A stretch of DNA of 64,000 bases from Nocardioides sp. TRM66260-LWL (lineage in GTDB: Bacteria; Actinomycetota; Actinomycetes; Propionibacteriales; Nocardioidaceae): contig NZ_JAIQZK010000001.1 in assembly GCF_020075545.1 (NCBI RefSeq), forward strand, positions 186,001 through 250,000, given 5' to 3'. Shown in pieces: positions 30,836-40,157 of the stretch (position 1 is its first letter; every line of letters starts with the position of its first letter). The notes below the pieces were generated by a model, which worked only from the letters and a program-made list of their open reading frames with translations, was not told the origin of the DNA and ran no database searches. The translations under genes and the position numbers were made by a program.

Positions 30836-31792
30836 TCAGGCCGCCGGCGGCGGGACCTCGACGGCGCTCGCGGCCGGTGCGTCCGCCGGCGGCGCCGCGG
30901 CCCGCGTGGCGCCGGCGCTGGCCACCACCACGCACGCGATCGCCAGGCACTGGACGACCCCGAGCCGCTCGTGCACGAGCAGCAGGCCGGCCAGCGCCGC
31001 GGCCGCCGGCTCCAGGCTCATCAGGACGCCGACGACGGCCGGCGTCAGGGAGCGCAGCGCGATGAGCTCCAGCGAGTACGGCACCACCGAGCTCAGCACG
31101 CCGACGGCGGCTCCCAGCAGCAGCACGTGGGTCGAGGTCAGCGCCGCGGTGCCGGTGGCGAGCATCGCCGGCGTGAGCGCGAGCACCGCGACGCCGCTGG
31201 CCACGACCAGCCCGTCGAGGCCCTCCCAGTGCCGCCCGGTGCGGGCGCTGAGGAGCAGGTAGGCCGCCCAGGCGGCGCCCGCGAGCAGCGCGAAGGCGAC
31301 GCCGGACCAGCTCAGGCCCCGCCCGTCCAGACCGAGCAGGGCCACGCCGAGGCCCGCCAGCGCCACCCACACCAGGTCGCGTGCGCGGCGCGATCCGAGC
31401 ACCGCGAGGAGCAGGGGCCCGGTGAACTCGATCGTCACCGCGACGCCGAGCGGGATGCGCAGGAAGGACTGGTAGATGGACCAGTTCATGGTCGCGAGCG
31501 AGAGCCCGAAGCCGGCGGCGACCAGCCAGTCGGCGCGACTGCGGCCGCGGAGCCGGGGCCGCACGACCGCCAGCAGCACCAGCAGCGACGTCGTCAGCCG
31601 CAGCCAGACCAGGCCGGTCGGCGAGACCTCGTCGAAGAGCCCCTTGGCGACCGCGGCGCCCCCCTGCACCGAGACGATGCCGACGAGCACCAGGAGCACC
31701 GGCGAGCCGAGCACCCGGCCGATCCCCGGGCCAGTCCCCGGGCCAGTCCCCGGGCGCCGGCGGGGCGCACGGGAGCGGGCGGACGGCGGCAC
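30836..31792 (-). CDS. EamA/RhtA-type metabolite exporter
   Basis: 318 residues with ten hydrophobic helices in two EamA repeats: [19 protein letters not shown] in the first half and [15 protein letters not shown] with [24 protein letters not shown] packing in the second. The pattern fits the RhtA subgroup that exports threonine/homoserine or other amino acids; the substrate is not certain. The N-terminal [10 protein letters not shown] comes from a short tandem DNA repeat. It is divergent from ilvD. Confidence 0.85.
   Translation of the reverse strand: MPPSARSRAPRRRPGTGPGTGPGIGRVLGSPVLLVLVGIVSVQGGAAVAKGLFDEVSPTGLVWLRLTTSLLVLLAVVRPRLRGRSRADWLVAAGFGLSLATMNWSIYQSFLRIPLGVAVTIEFTGPLLLAVLGSRRARDLVWVALAGLGVALLGLDGRGLSWSGVAFALLAGAAWAAYLLLSARTGRHWEGLDGLVVASGVAVLALTPAMLATGTAALTSTHVLLLGAAVGVLSSVVPYSLELIALRSLTPAVVGVLMSLEPAAAALAGLLLVHERLGVVQCLAIACVVVASAGATRAAAPPADAPAASAVEVPPPAA
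31725..31755. repeat. 12-bp tandem repeat in the 5' end of the EamA gene
   Basis: CCCCGGGCCAGT occurs twice (31725-31736, 31737-31748), followed by a partial third unit. It encodes the Pro-Gly-Thr-Gly repeat at the N-terminus of the exporter. Confidence 0.8.
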
Positions 31793-31851
31793 CGGCCCAC
31801 CGTAGGCGGACCGGGCGTCGATACGCGCGGCAGGGCGTCGGAGCGCGCGAC

Positions 31852-31857
31852 TACGCT
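31852..31857 (+). promoter_or_regulatory. -10 hexamer TACGCT for ilvD
   Basis: TACGCT ends six bases before ATG 31864 with no SD, so the transcript is probably leaderless. Confidence 0.5.
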
Positions 31858-31863
31858 GCGGCC

Positions 31864-33579
31864 ATGAGCGACGCGCCCGACTCCACGCACTCCGAGCACG
31901 ACGTCCAGCCCGACCTCAAGCCCCGCTCGCGCGACGTCACCGACGGTCTCGAGCGCGCGGCGTCCCGCGGCATGCTGCGCGCCGTCGGCATGGGCGACGA
32001 GGACTGGGACAAGCCGCAGATCGGCGTCGCGTCGAGCTGGAACGAGATCACCCCCTGCAACCTCTCCCTCGACCGCCTCGCGAAGGCCGTCAAGAACGGC
32101 GTGCACGCCGCCGGCGGCTACCCGCTCGAGTTCGGCACCATCTCGGTCTCCGACGGCATCTCGATGGGCCACGAGGGCATGCACTTCTCGCTGGTCTCCC
32201 GCGAGGTCATCGCCGACTCCGTCGAGGTCGTCATGAACGCCGAGCGGCTCGACGGCTCGGTGCTGCTGGCCGGCTGCGACAAGTCGCTGCCCGGCATGCT
32301 GATGGCCGCCGCCCGCCTCGACCTCGCCAGCGTCTTCCTCTACGCCGGCTCGATCATGCCCGGCAACGTCGACGGGCGCGACGTCACGATCATCGACGCC
32401 TTCGAGGCCGTCGGCGCCTGCCTGGCCGGCAAGATCAGCCGCGAGGAGGTCGACAAGATCGAGCGCGCGATCTGTCCCGGCGAGGGCGCCTGCGGCGGCA
32501 TGTACACCGCCAACACCATGGCCTCGGTCGGCGAGGCGCTCGGCATGTCCCTGCCCGGCTCGGCCGCGCCGCCGGCCGTCGACCGCCGCCGCGACCGGTT
32601 CGCCCACCAGTCCGGCGAGGCCGTCGTCGGCATGCTCCGCCAGGGCATCACGGCCCGCCAGATCATGACGATGGAGGCCTTCGAGAACGCCATCACGGTC
32701 GTCATGGCGCTCGGCGGCTCGACCAACGCGATCCTGCACCTGCTGGCCATCGCCCGCGAGGCCGGCGTCCCGCTGACCATCGACGACTTCAACCGCGTCG
32801 GCGACAAGGTGCCTCACCTGGGCGACCTCAAGCCGTTCGGCAAGTACGTCATGAACGACGTCGACAAGATCGGCGGCATCCCCGTCGTCATGAAGGCGCT
32901 GCTGGACGCCGGGCTGCTGCACGGCGACTGCCTCACCGTCACGGGCCGGACGATGGCCGAGAACCTCGAGGCGCTCGCGCCGCCGGCCGTCGACGACGAC
33001 GTCATCCGCAGCCTCAGCCGCCCGATCCACCGCACCGGCGGCATCACGATCCTCAAGGGCTCGCTGGCCCCCGAGGGCGCCGTGGTCAAGAGCGCCGGCT
33101 TCGACGAGACCGTCTTCCGCGGCACCGCGCGGGTCTTCGACGGCGAGCGCGCCGCCATGGACGCCCTCGCCGAGGGCCGGATCGTGGCCGGCGACGTCGT
33201 CGTCATCCGCTACGAGGGCCCCAAGGGCGGCCCGGGCATGCGCGAGATGCTCGCGATCACCGGCGCGATCAAGGGCGCGGGCCTCGGCAAGGACGTCCTG
33301 CTCCTCACCGACGGCCGGTTCTCCGGCGGCACCACGGGCCTGTGCGTGGGCCACGTGGCGCCCGAGGCCGTCGACGGCGGGCCGATCGCCTTCGTCGCCG
33401 ACGGCGACCCGATCACCCTCGACGTCACGAACCGCAGCCTCGAGGTCGAGATCGACGACGACGAGCTCGCCCGCCGCCAGGAGGGCTGGGAGCCGCTGCC
33501 GCCGAAGTACACCTCGGGCGTGCTCGGCAAGTACGCGCGGCTGGTGTCGTCGGCCGCGCACGGCGCCGTCACCGGCTGA
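31864..33579 (+). CDS. ilvD: Dihydroxy-acid dehydratase
   Basis: 571 residues. It dehydrates 2,3-dihydroxy acids in valine, isoleucine and leucine synthesis and needs an Fe-S cluster. The cluster cysteines lie in [22 protein letters not shown] and [24 protein letters not shown] and [21 protein letters not shown] are further family blocks. The length is standard. ATG 31864 follows the -10 closely. It stands alone rather than inside ilvBNC. Confidence 0.97.
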   Translation: MSDAPDSTHSEHDVQPDLKPRSRDVTDGLERAASRGMLRAVGMGDEDWDKPQIGVASSWNEITPCNLSLDRLAKAVKNGVHAAGGYPLEFGTISVSDGISMGHEGMHFSLVSREVIADSVEVVMNAERLDGSVLLAGCDKSLPGMLMAAARLDLASVFLYAGSIMPGNVDGRDVTIIDAFEAVGACLAGKISREEVDKIERAICPGEGACGGMYTANTMASVGEALGMSLPGSAAPPAVDRRRDRFAHQSGEAVVGMLRQGITARQIMTMEAFENAITVVMALGGSTNAILHLLAIAREAGVPLTIDDFNRVGDKVPHLGDLKPFGKYVMNDVDKIGGIPVVMKALLDAGLLHGDCLTVTGRTMAENLEALAPPAVDDDVIRSLSRPIHRTGGITILKGSLAPEGAVVKSAGFDETVFRGTARVFDGERAAMDALAEGRIVAGDVVVIRYEGPKGGPGMREMLAITGAIKGAGLGKDVLLLTDGRFSGGTTGLCVGHVAPEAVDGGPIAFVADGDPITLDVTNRSLEVEIDDDELARRQEGWEPLPPKYTSGVLGKYARLVSSAAHGAVTG

Positions 33580-33600
33580 GGTCGGCCACCGGCCGGCCCG

Positions 33601-33606
33601 TAGGGT
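33601..33606 (+). promoter_or_regulatory. -10 hexamer TAGGGT for the SseB-like gene
   Basis: TAGGGT ends seven bases before the GTG at 33614 with no SD between, a probable leaderless promoter. Confidence 0.45.
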
Positions 33607-33613
33607 CGGCCGG

Positions 33614-34270
33614 GTGAGCCACCCGAGCATCTCCTCGTCCTGGGACCTCCTCTTCTCCTGGCTGCTGATCGGCGTCGAGCGCGCCGAGCGTCGCTTCGCG
33701 GCCGCGCAGACGCCGTCGGGCGGCCCGGCCGTCGCGGTGTTCAGCGACGAGGCGCTCGCGACCGCCGCGATGAGCCCCGACGTCTTCGACCTGCAGGTCG
33801 TCACCGCCCGCGACCTGCTCTCGATGATGCCCGCCGACGTCGCGATCGTCGTCGACCCCGGATCCGAGCACGCGCTGCTGGTCGAGCCCGACCAGGTCGC
33901 CGAGCTGCAGGCGCTCACCGCGCCGTTCCCCGAGGGACGCCGGGCCGAGCTGGCGCGGTGGCCCGACCTCCCGGCGCACGTCGGCCGCTCCGTGGCCGCG
34001 GGCGTCGCGGGCGTGGCCGGCTCGGGCCGGGTCTGGGCGTTGAGCTACACCATCGACGACAGCCCGCGGCTGGGCTGCGTGGTCTTCGAGGCCGAGGGCG
34101 AGGAGGCGCGCGAGGCGATCGGCGAGGCCATCGTCGAGGCCCTGGCCGCTGCCGAGCAGGAGCAGGCCGTCGACGGGCTCCAGGTCGCGACCGTCAACAT
34201 CGTCCCGCTCGCCGACCTGCCCGACGAGCTCGTCGCCGCGCTGCCGGACGACGCGCTGCTGCGGGTCTGA
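33614..34270 (+). CDS. Uncharacterised protein resembling SseB-type proteins
   Basis: 218 residues, soluble, no signal peptide. AVAVFSDEALATAAMSPDV, then VVTARDLLSMMPADVAIVVDPGSEHALLV match the general pattern of SseB N-terminal domains (a conserved strand, then a 'dLL..lP..vgi.vNPGs..g' segment). A second alpha/beta region with VWALSYTIDDSPRLGCVVFE follows. The function of bacterial SseB homologues is unknown. The call is tentative. Confidence 0.6.
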   Translation: MSHPSISSSWDLLFSWLLIGVERAERRFAAAQTPSGGPAVAVFSDEALATAAMSPDVFDLQVVTARDLLSMMPADVAIVVDPGSEHALLVEPDQVAELQALTAPFPEGRRAELARWPDLPAHVGRSVAAGVAGVAGSGRVWALSYTIDDSPRLGCVVFEAEGEEAREAIGEAIVEALAAAEQEQAVDGLQVATVNIVPLADLPDELVAALPDDALLRV

Positions 34271-34436
34271 GGTCGTCCCGCCATGGCCGCGCCCGCCTTC
34301 GCCACCCCGGGGAGCTCCTCCACTCCTGGGTGCTCGTGGCGGTGAGCCAGGAGGACGGGACCTCCGCCGGGGACCGTCCCGGCGGCGCAGTCCACGGTGC
34401 CCCGACGAGCCGGCTGCGGCGCGGCAGGGTGCGGCC

Positions 34437-35597
34437 GTGACCGAGTCCTTTCTCGCCCGCATCGGCGAGCACCTGCGTGACCAGGGACGTCGGGTCGACC
34501 ACCGGGGCACGAGCGCTCACGGCGACCCGCCGACCTACCTCCTCGACGGGGCGCTCGACCGCGCGGAGATCGAGGGCCGGTTCGATCTCGGTCCGCTGGC
34601 GCGGTGGAGCATGCTGCCGACCCGCGGATGGTGCCTCACCGATCTCGCCACCTGGACCTGGTTCGAGGGCACGGCGACGGGCGGAGCGTGGCTGCCCGGC
34701 TCGGTCGACCGCTCGGGGGAACGCGTCCGGCTCGGCTGGCCGAGCCAGGAGCCGAGGCTCGTGCGTGAGCGGCTAGTGCCCACGCTGGAGCAGCAGCTCG
34801 CGGTGCTCGCGGGCCGGTTGGACGGGGCCCGGCTGGTGGCCGAGCTGGGCGGCCAGTCGGCCTGGGGCGTCATCACCCCGCGGGAGGGCGTCCCCACGGC
34901 ACGCCTGCGCGCCTCGCTCGCCGAGCTGCTGAGCGCGATCGGGGACGGGACCGGGCGTCCCGAGGACCTTCCTGCCTGGCTCGGCGACGCGAGGGTCGGT
35001 GACCGCGACCAGGCCTGGTGGGACGGCTGGGTCGCCCGAGCCGGCGAGCCCGTGGAACCGAGCGAGCGGAGCCTGCTCCGGGCCGAGGCGCACTGGACGC
35101 GGGACCACCTGCTCCAGGCGCTCGCGCCGGGCGAGCGCACCTGGTGGGTCGCGCAGGCCGTCGACGTGCCGGACGGTCTGGCGTTGCGCGTCGTGACCGC
35201 GACGAGCCACGTCAGCAGCTCGCTCGCCTGGCCGCTGCACCGGGCAGGAGCCGTGGACTGTCGCCGTGACGTCCTCCCGGAGGGCGTCCTCGGCGTGCCC
35301 GCCCGCTGGGTGTCCGCCGCCGATCCCGGGCCGGACGGCCTCCTCGTCGCCGAGGCCCACCGGCTGCTCGGCCTGCCCGACCGGCTCCCGTTCGTCCTCG
35401 ACCGCTCCGGCTTCTGGCAGCACGCGGTCGATCATCCGCTCACACTCGACGCCGGCAGCACCCCGGCGCCGGGCATCGGGGTCTCGCCCCGCGCGGCCGG
35501 AGGCCTCTACGTCGACGGCAGCGAGATCGTCGGCACGGCCGTGCCGCGTGCCCCACGGCCGAGCGGTGGGCGTCGACGATGGTGGTGGCGTCGATGA
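34437..35597 (+). CDS. Hypothetical protein
   Basis: 386 residues from GTG 34437. There is no signal peptide or membrane helix. Trp-rich segments (CLTDLATWTWFEG, DQAWWDGWVAR, RTWWVAQAVDV) suggest a folded cytosolic protein. I recognise no domain. The last 20 or so residues are Arg/Trp-rich and may be read-through after a mutation. No SD is obvious. An AT-poor 166-base gap precedes it. A short sequence after it looks like the start of a related gene. Confidence 0.55.
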   Translation: MTESFLARIGEHLRDQGRRVDHRGTSAHGDPPTYLLDGALDRAEIEGRFDLGPLARWSMLPTRGWCLTDLATWTWFEGTATGGAWLPGSVDRSGERVRLGWPSQEPRLVRERLVPTLEQQLAVLAGRLDGARLVAELGGQSAWGVITPREGVPTARLRASLAELLSAIGDGTGRPEDLPAWLGDARVGDRDQAWWDGWVARAGEPVEPSERSLLRAEAHWTRDHLLQALAPGERTWWVAQAVDVPDGLALRVVTATSHVSSSLAWPLHRAGAVDCRRDVLPEGVLGVPARWVSAADPGPDGLLVAEAHRLLGLPDRLPFVLDRSGFWQHAVDHPLTLDAGSTPAPGIGVSPRAAGGLYVDGSEIVGTAVPRAPRPSGGRRRWWWRR

Positions 35598-35867
35598 AAG
35601 CGGCCGAGTACCCCCCGGTGCCCGACCGGACGGCCATGGGCTTCCTCGCCGACGTCGTCGATCTCCTCCAGGACGACGGTCACGAGGTACGTGTCGACGA
35701 GACGCCTCTCGGCGACGTCCGCGGGAGGCGCCGCGCTGGTCCTTCGTCGGCGGCGTCGAGCGCGCGTCCGAGCCGTCCCGCCCTGGAGAGAGCGCTGAGC
35801 CCGCGGCGGGCCCCGTCGGTCACTCGTCGACGTCGCTGGTGGCGGCCCCCGGAGGGCAGGACCCCGC
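35594..35867 (+). pseudogene. Possible truncated paralogue of the upstream hypothetical gene
   Basis: ATG 35594 opens a frame whose product has FLADVVDLLQDDGHEVRVD, similar in pattern to FLARIGEHLRDQGRRVDHRG at the start of the upstream protein. After about 40 residues the frame becomes Arg/Ser-rich, while a neighbouring frame reads REAPRWSFVGGVERA, hinting at a frameshift. I see no complete gene. This is weak evidence, and the piece could also be noise. Confidence 0.3.
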
Positions 35868-36434
35868 TCAGGGGATGACGAGGACGAACGAGACCCGGTC
35901 GTCGAGCGCACCACCGGCGTCGGTGGTGCGCACCTCGATCTGACCCGCGGCGCAGTCCGATCCGTCCGGCACCCAGGCGACGGTCCCGCCCTCGACCGAC
36001 TTCGTCGCCGGCGTCACCTGGACGACGGCCGTCGCGAGGTCGATGCCGCTCCCAGCGGCGAGGCTGACGCAGTGAAGGCCGGTCGACGGCGTCGTGACGC
36101 CGGTGACCTGGCGGGCGCGGGCGATCCGGGAGTCCGGCCCGGGGCCGGCGACGTCCTTGAACGGCACGACGTACGCCGACGCGCGGGGCCCGAGCGCCCC
36201 CCGGACGCTCGGCGCCAGGTCGCTGCCCCTCACCTGGCCGTCCTTGATCTTCGCGCTGGTGACCGCGCCGTCCGCGAGGTCCTTGGTGCCGACCAGGCGG
36301 GCGCCGACGGCGGTGCCGCCGGCGCCGAGGAGGACGCCGGCGAGCAGGCCGCCGGTCACTCCGAGCGCGAGGCCGGAGGGACGACGGACGCCGGAGGGCG
36401 CGGGGGGCGTGGAGGGCACGGCGGGGAGGGGCAT
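35868..36434 (-). CDS. Membrane-anchored or secreted protein of unknown function
   Basis: 188 residues from ATG 36434, with AGGAG just upstream. One hydrophobic helix (residues 19-46, LALGVTGGLLAGVLLGAGG) is followed by VGTKDLADGAVTSAKIKDGQV, a motif common in exported actinobacterial proteins and collagen-like or phage tail-like proteins. The C-terminal domain has two Cys and ends in SFVLVIP. The function is unknown. Confidence 0.7.
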   Translation of the reverse strand: MPLPAVPSTPPAPSGVRRPSGLALGVTGGLLAGVLLGAGGTAVGARLVGTKDLADGAVTSAKIKDGQVRGSDLAPSVRGALGPRASAYVVPFKDVAGPGPDSRIARARQVTGVTTPSTGLHCVSLAAGSGIDLATAVVQVTPATKSVEGGTVAWVPDGSDCAAGQIEVRTTDAGGALDDRVSFVLVIP

Positions 36435-36472
36435 GGGGTCTCCTGGACGCGGGGATGCCGACACGCTAGCCG

Positions 36473-36976
36473 TCAGCGTGCGGGGCGGTCGAGTGCGTGC
36501 AGATAGCGCTGCGCCAGCGGCCGGGCCGCCCCGAGCGCAGGGCGGGAGAACGCGACGACCTCGAGCCGCACCGAGCCGTCGCCGAGCCGCTGCAGCGCGA
36601 ACAACTCCTCGCCCTGCACCGGATGCCTGGGCAGGGTGCCATAGACGAAGCCCGCGCGGTCGGGCTCCCCGATGAGGGCTACGACCCGGCAGGGAGCGCT
36701 GATCCGCAGCGGCCCGAGGCCGATCTGTGCGCGGACGACGGCGTCGGCGACCACCTGGGGCGAGGACGCCGCGACGCGCAGACCCGCGCCCTCCTGCACC
36801 TGCCAGGCCAGCAGTTCCGCGGCGGCCTGCTCGAAGTCGCGCCGCTCCAGGATGCGGGTGACCCTCAGCGTCGCCCAGCCCGCCGGGGGTGCGTCGAGCG
36901 TCGCGCCGACGTCGTCGTAGGTGAAGGGCGCGGCCTGCAGGTGCGCGACCGACGCAGGGTCGAGGAGGGAGACCAT
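36473..36976 (-). CDS. DUF1990 family protein
   Basis: 167 residues. FTYDDVGATLDAPPAGW near the start, LLAWQVQEGAGLRV, then ISAPCRVVALIGEPDRAGFVYGTLPRHPVQGEE and VVAFSRPA are DUF1990 hallmarks. Members are small single-domain proteins of unknown function, probably a START-like fold. ATG 36976 has GGAG upstream. It is divergent from kynU. Confidence 0.88.
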   Translation of the reverse strand: MVSLLDPASVAHLQAAPFTYDDVGATLDAPPAGWATLRVTRILERRDFEQAAAELLAWQVQEGAGLRVAASSPQVVADAVVRAQIGLGPLRISAPCRVVALIGEPDRAGFVYGTLPRHPVQGEELFALQRLGDGSVRLEVVAFSRPALGAARPLAQRYLHALDRPAR

Positions 36977-37020
36977 GCGCCATGCTCGCCGACGGCACCA
37001 AGGTCGATACCGTCGCCGAC

Positions 37021-38241
37021 ATGTCCTCCCATGCCGCCGCGCTCGACGCCGCCGACCCGCTCGCCGCCCACCGCGACCGCTTCGTCGGCGCCGCGAGCCC
37101 GCTGGTCTACCTCGACGGCAACTCGCTGGGCCGGCCGCTCGCCGTCACCGGGCCGCGGCTGGCGGCCTTCGTCGAGCAGGCGTGGGGCGGCCGGCTGATC
37201 CGGGGCTGGGACGAGGAGTGGCTCGATCTGCCCGCCCGCATCGGCGACGAGATCGGCCGGGTCTGCCTCGGGGCCGCGCCCGGCCAGACGCTCGTGGCCG
37301 ACTCGACGACGGTGCTGCTCTACAAGGCCGTGCGCGCGGCCGTCGCGCTGCGGCCCGGCCGTACGGAGATCGTGGTCAGCGCGGACGACTTCCCGACCGA
37401 TCGGTACGTCGCCCAGGCGATCGCCGAGGAGCGCGGCCTGGTGGTGCGGCGCCTCGAGGTCGACGTCGAGGCCGGCGTCACGCCCGAGCAGCTCCGTGAG
37501 GCGGTGGGGGAGCGCACCGCGGTCGTGCTGCTCAGCCACGTCGCCTACCGCTCGGCCTGGCTCGCCGACGCCGCGGCGCTCACCGCGATCGCCCACGACG
37601 CCGGCGCGCTGGTCGTCTGGGACCTCAGCCACTCCGGCGGCTCGGTCGAGCTCGCGCTGAACGCCTGGGACGTCGACCTCGCCGTCGGCTGCACCTACAA
37701 GTACCTCAACGGCGGCCCGGGCGCCCCGGCCTACGTGTACGCCGCCGCCCGGCTGCACGAGGAGCTGACGCAGCCGATCTCCGGCTGGATCGGCCACGCC
37801 GACCCGTTCGCGATGGGGCCGCAGTTCACGCCGGCCCCCGGCATCCGCCGGATGGCGTCGGGCACGCCGCCGATCCTCGGGATGCTGGCCATGCAGGACA
37901 TGCTCGCGCTGCTCGACGAGGTCGGGCTGGCCGCGGTGCGGGCCAAGTCCGTCGCGCTCACCTCGTTCACGATCGAGCGTGCCGAGGAGCTGCTCGCGCC
38001 GCACGGCGTCCGGCTCGCCTCCCCGCGCGACCCCGCCCGTCGCGGCGGCCACGTCACGCTGCAGCACCCCGCGATGCGCGAGGTGGTCGCGGCGCTGTGG
38101 GCCGACGAGGAGCGCCCGACGATCCCCGACTACCGCGACCCGGGCGGCCTCCGACTCGGCCTCTCGCCGCTCTCGACGTCGTTCGGCGAGGTCGAGGAGG
38201 GGCTGCGGCGCACGGCTGACGTGCTCGCCCGGCTGGCCTGA
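37021..38241 (+). CDS. kynU: Kynureninase
   Basis: 406 residues. This PLP enzyme cleaves kynurenine to anthranilate and alanine. YLDGNSLGRPL at the N-terminus, VVWDLSHSGGSVEL, and the PLP Lys in CTYKYLNGGPGAPAYVY are typical; SGWIGHADPFAM follows. ATG 37021 is used since the 13 residues before it lack conservation. No tryptophan dioxygenase or kynurenine formamidase is in the window, so the rest of the pathway must be elsewhere. Confidence 0.93.
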   Translation: MSSHAAALDAADPLAAHRDRFVGAASPLVYLDGNSLGRPLAVTGPRLAAFVEQAWGGRLIRGWDEEWLDLPARIGDEIGRVCLGAAPGQTLVADSTTVLLYKAVRAAVALRPGRTEIVVSADDFPTDRYVAQAIAEERGLVVRRLEVDVEAGVTPEQLREAVGERTAVVLLSHVAYRSAWLADAAALTAIAHDAGALVVWDLSHSGGSVELALNAWDVDLAVGCTYKYLNGGPGAPAYVYAAARLHEELTQPISGWIGHADPFAMGPQFTPAPGIRRMASGTPPILGMLAMQDMLALLDEVGLAAVRAKSVALTSFTIERAEELLAPHGVRLASPRDPARRGGHVTLQHPAMREVVAALWADEERPTIPDYRDPGGLRLGLSPLSTSFGEVEEGLRRTADVLARLA

Positions 38242-38261
38242 GCGGACCCGGGGACCGCGCG

Positions 38262-38867
38262 CTAGATCCAGCCCATCCGCCGTGCGGTCGCCGCGGCGTC
38301 GTGCCGGTTCGCCGCGCCCAGCTTCGTGACGGCGCTGGACAGGTAGTTGCGAGCCGTGCCAGGCGAGAGGTGCGCACGCCGCGCGATCTCCTCCACGGGC
38401 GCCCCGTCCGCGGCGAGCTCGAGGACGTCGGCCTCCCGCGCGGTGAGCGGCGAGTCGCCGGCGGCGATCGCCTCGGCCGCGAGGCTCGGATCGACGTGAC
38501 GCCCGCCCGCGTGCACCGACCGCACCACGGCGGCGAGGGTGTCGGCGGAGGTGGTCTTCGGCAGGAAGCCACGCACCCCCGACTGGAGGGCGCGCTTGAG
38601 GTGCCCGGGTCGCCCGTGGGAGGTCACGACGACCACGGCGAGCCCCGGCCGCAGCGCCAGCAGCCGCTCGGCGGTGGCGATGCCGTCGATGCCGCCGAGC
38701 TGCAGGTCGAGCACCGCGACGTCGATCTCGACCGTCCGGGCCCGCTCGAGCGCCTCCTCGCCGCTGGCGGCCTCCACCACCACCTCCAGGTCGTCCTCGA
38801 GATCCAGCAGGCGCACCAGGGCGGTGCGGATCAGGTGCTCGTCCTCCGCGAGCAGCAACCGGATCAC
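38262..38867 (-). CDS. NarL/LuxR-type response regulator (DesR-like)
   Basis: 201 residues. The receiver domain (1-120) has the acidic pair LLAEDE, the phosphorylatable Asp in DVAVLDLQLGG, and the switch Lys in LPKTT. The LuxR HTH follows: LTAREADVLELAADGAPVEE and LSPGTARNYLSSAVTKL. The stop is a TAG at 38262-38264 on the minus strand. Its start overlaps the kinase stop by four bases. It likely controls the linked ABC exporter. Confidence 0.93.
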   Translation of the reverse strand: MIRLLLAEDEHLIRTALVRLLDLEDDLEVVVEAASGEEALERARTVEIDVAVLDLQLGGIDGIATAERLLALRPGLAVVVVTSHGRPGHLKRALQSGVRGFLPKTTSADTLAAVVRSVHAGGRHVDPSLAAEAIAAGDSPLTAREADVLELAADGAPVEEIARRAHLSPGTARNYLSSAVTKLGAANRHDAAATARRMGWI

Positions 38868-40108
38868 ACCGTCCCCCCGGCTGACTCCCGTGCCGGCTCC
38901 CGCCCCGGCCCCCGCAACGCCGGTGCGACGACCCGCGTGAGGTCCGCACGCACGTGGAAGCCCGCGTCGTCGGCGTGCGTGGCGAGCCGCCCCCCGACGC
39001 CGGCGAGCCGGTCGGACAGCTGAGCCAGGCCGGTGCCGCCGGCCGGGTCACGGTCCAGCGCGTGCTGCGTGGGTCCGCCGTCGTCGTCGACGGCGAGCAC
39101 GCCGGCGTCGTGGACGATCCGGACGCGGGTGGCCCGGCTGTGACGCAGCACGTTCGTCACCGCCTCCCGCACCACCCACGCGGCCGGCTCGCGGTGCGCG
39201 TCGGCCAGGCCGTCGAGGCGCGCCGTCAGCGCGATGCCGGCGGCTCCCAGCAGCGAGCGGGCCCCGTCGACCTCCTGCTCGAGGCTCGCCGGTCGGTAGC
39301 CCCGCGCCAGCTCCCGCGCCTCGGCCAGCGCGGCGTGCGCCATCGCGCGGATGTCGACGAGCGCCGCGCGGGAGCCGTCCGGGTCGTCGCGCCCGAGCAG
39401 TCGCTCGGCCAGATCGGCGTGCAGGGCGATCGCGGAGAGCCGGCGGCCCACGACGTCGTGCACGTCGCGACCGAAGCGCAGCCGCTCCTCGGCCAGCACG
39501 AGCGCGACCCGCGCGCGGCGGGCCCGATCCAGCTCGTGCACCACCTCCACGAACCACAGGGAGCCCTGCACGGTCGCGAGCAGCGCCGCGCAGACCAGGA
39601 GCCCGAGGACCAGCAGGGAGCGCTCGCGGCCGACCGCCACGCCCAGCGCGGCGACGACGGCGAGGAGCGCGAGGGTGACCCGGTCGGTCCGCAGCGCTCC
39701 CAGCCCCCAGGAGAGCGCCGCGACGATCATCGCCAGCGCGGGGCCCCTGAGCTCGACGGAGAGCGTCGCGGCCCCCGTGGACGCGAGTCCGCAGCCCAGG
39801 AGCAGCGGTCGGACGTCGGGCCGTCCCGCCCCGCCACGCGTCACGGCCAGCGCCTGCTCGACCACCCGGTGCGCGAGCGCGGTGAGGGCGACGCCGACCC
39901 CGAAGACGGAGGCGACGAGGCCCCGCGGCTGGTCGCGCACGAACGGGGCGGTCTCGAGCAGCACCACCAGCGGGCCACCCCACACGATCGCCAGGAGCGT
40001 CCAGCGGGTGTAGGCGTCCACCCGCTCGGGCTGCTCCATCCGCTGCCACGCCGAGAGCAGCGGGATCCCGCGGCGAGCAGGGAGCGGCGTCGTGTCGGGG
40101 CCGGCCAT
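38864..40108 (-). CDS. DesK/NarX-type sensor histidine kinase
   Basis: 414 residues from ATG 40108. Six hydrophobic helices (about residues 30-190) form a membrane sensor. The HisKA_3 phospho-acceptor is in FGRDVHDVVGRRLSAIALHA. The ATPase part has REAVTNVLRHSRAT (N box) and GGTGLAQLSDRLAGVGG (G box). The periplasmic loops are short, so an intramembrane stimulus is likely, as in DesK. It overlaps the response-regulator gene and follows the ABC exporter after 49 bases. Confidence 0.92.
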   Translation of the reverse strand: MAGPDTTPLPARRGIPLLSAWQRMEQPERVDAYTRWTLLAIVWGGPLVVLLETAPFVRDQPRGLVASVFGVGVALTALAHRVVEQALAVTRGGAGRPDVRPLLLGCGLASTGAATLSVELRGPALAMIVAALSWGLGALRTDRVTLALLAVVAALGVAVGRERSLLVLGLLVCAALLATVQGSLWFVEVVHELDRARRARVALVLAEERLRFGRDVHDVVGRRLSAIALHADLAERLLGRDDPDGSRAALVDIRAMAHAALAEARELARGYRPASLEQEVDGARSLLGAAGIALTARLDGLADAHREPAAWVVREAVTNVLRHSRATRVRIVHDAGVLAVDDDGGPTQHALDRDPAGGTGLAQLSDRLAGVGGRLATHADDAGFHVRADLTRVVAPALRGPGREPARESAGGTV

Positions 40109-40157
40109 GGGCCCACTCTGCCCCAGGGCCGACCCGGCGGGCGGGGCTGGGCGCGCG

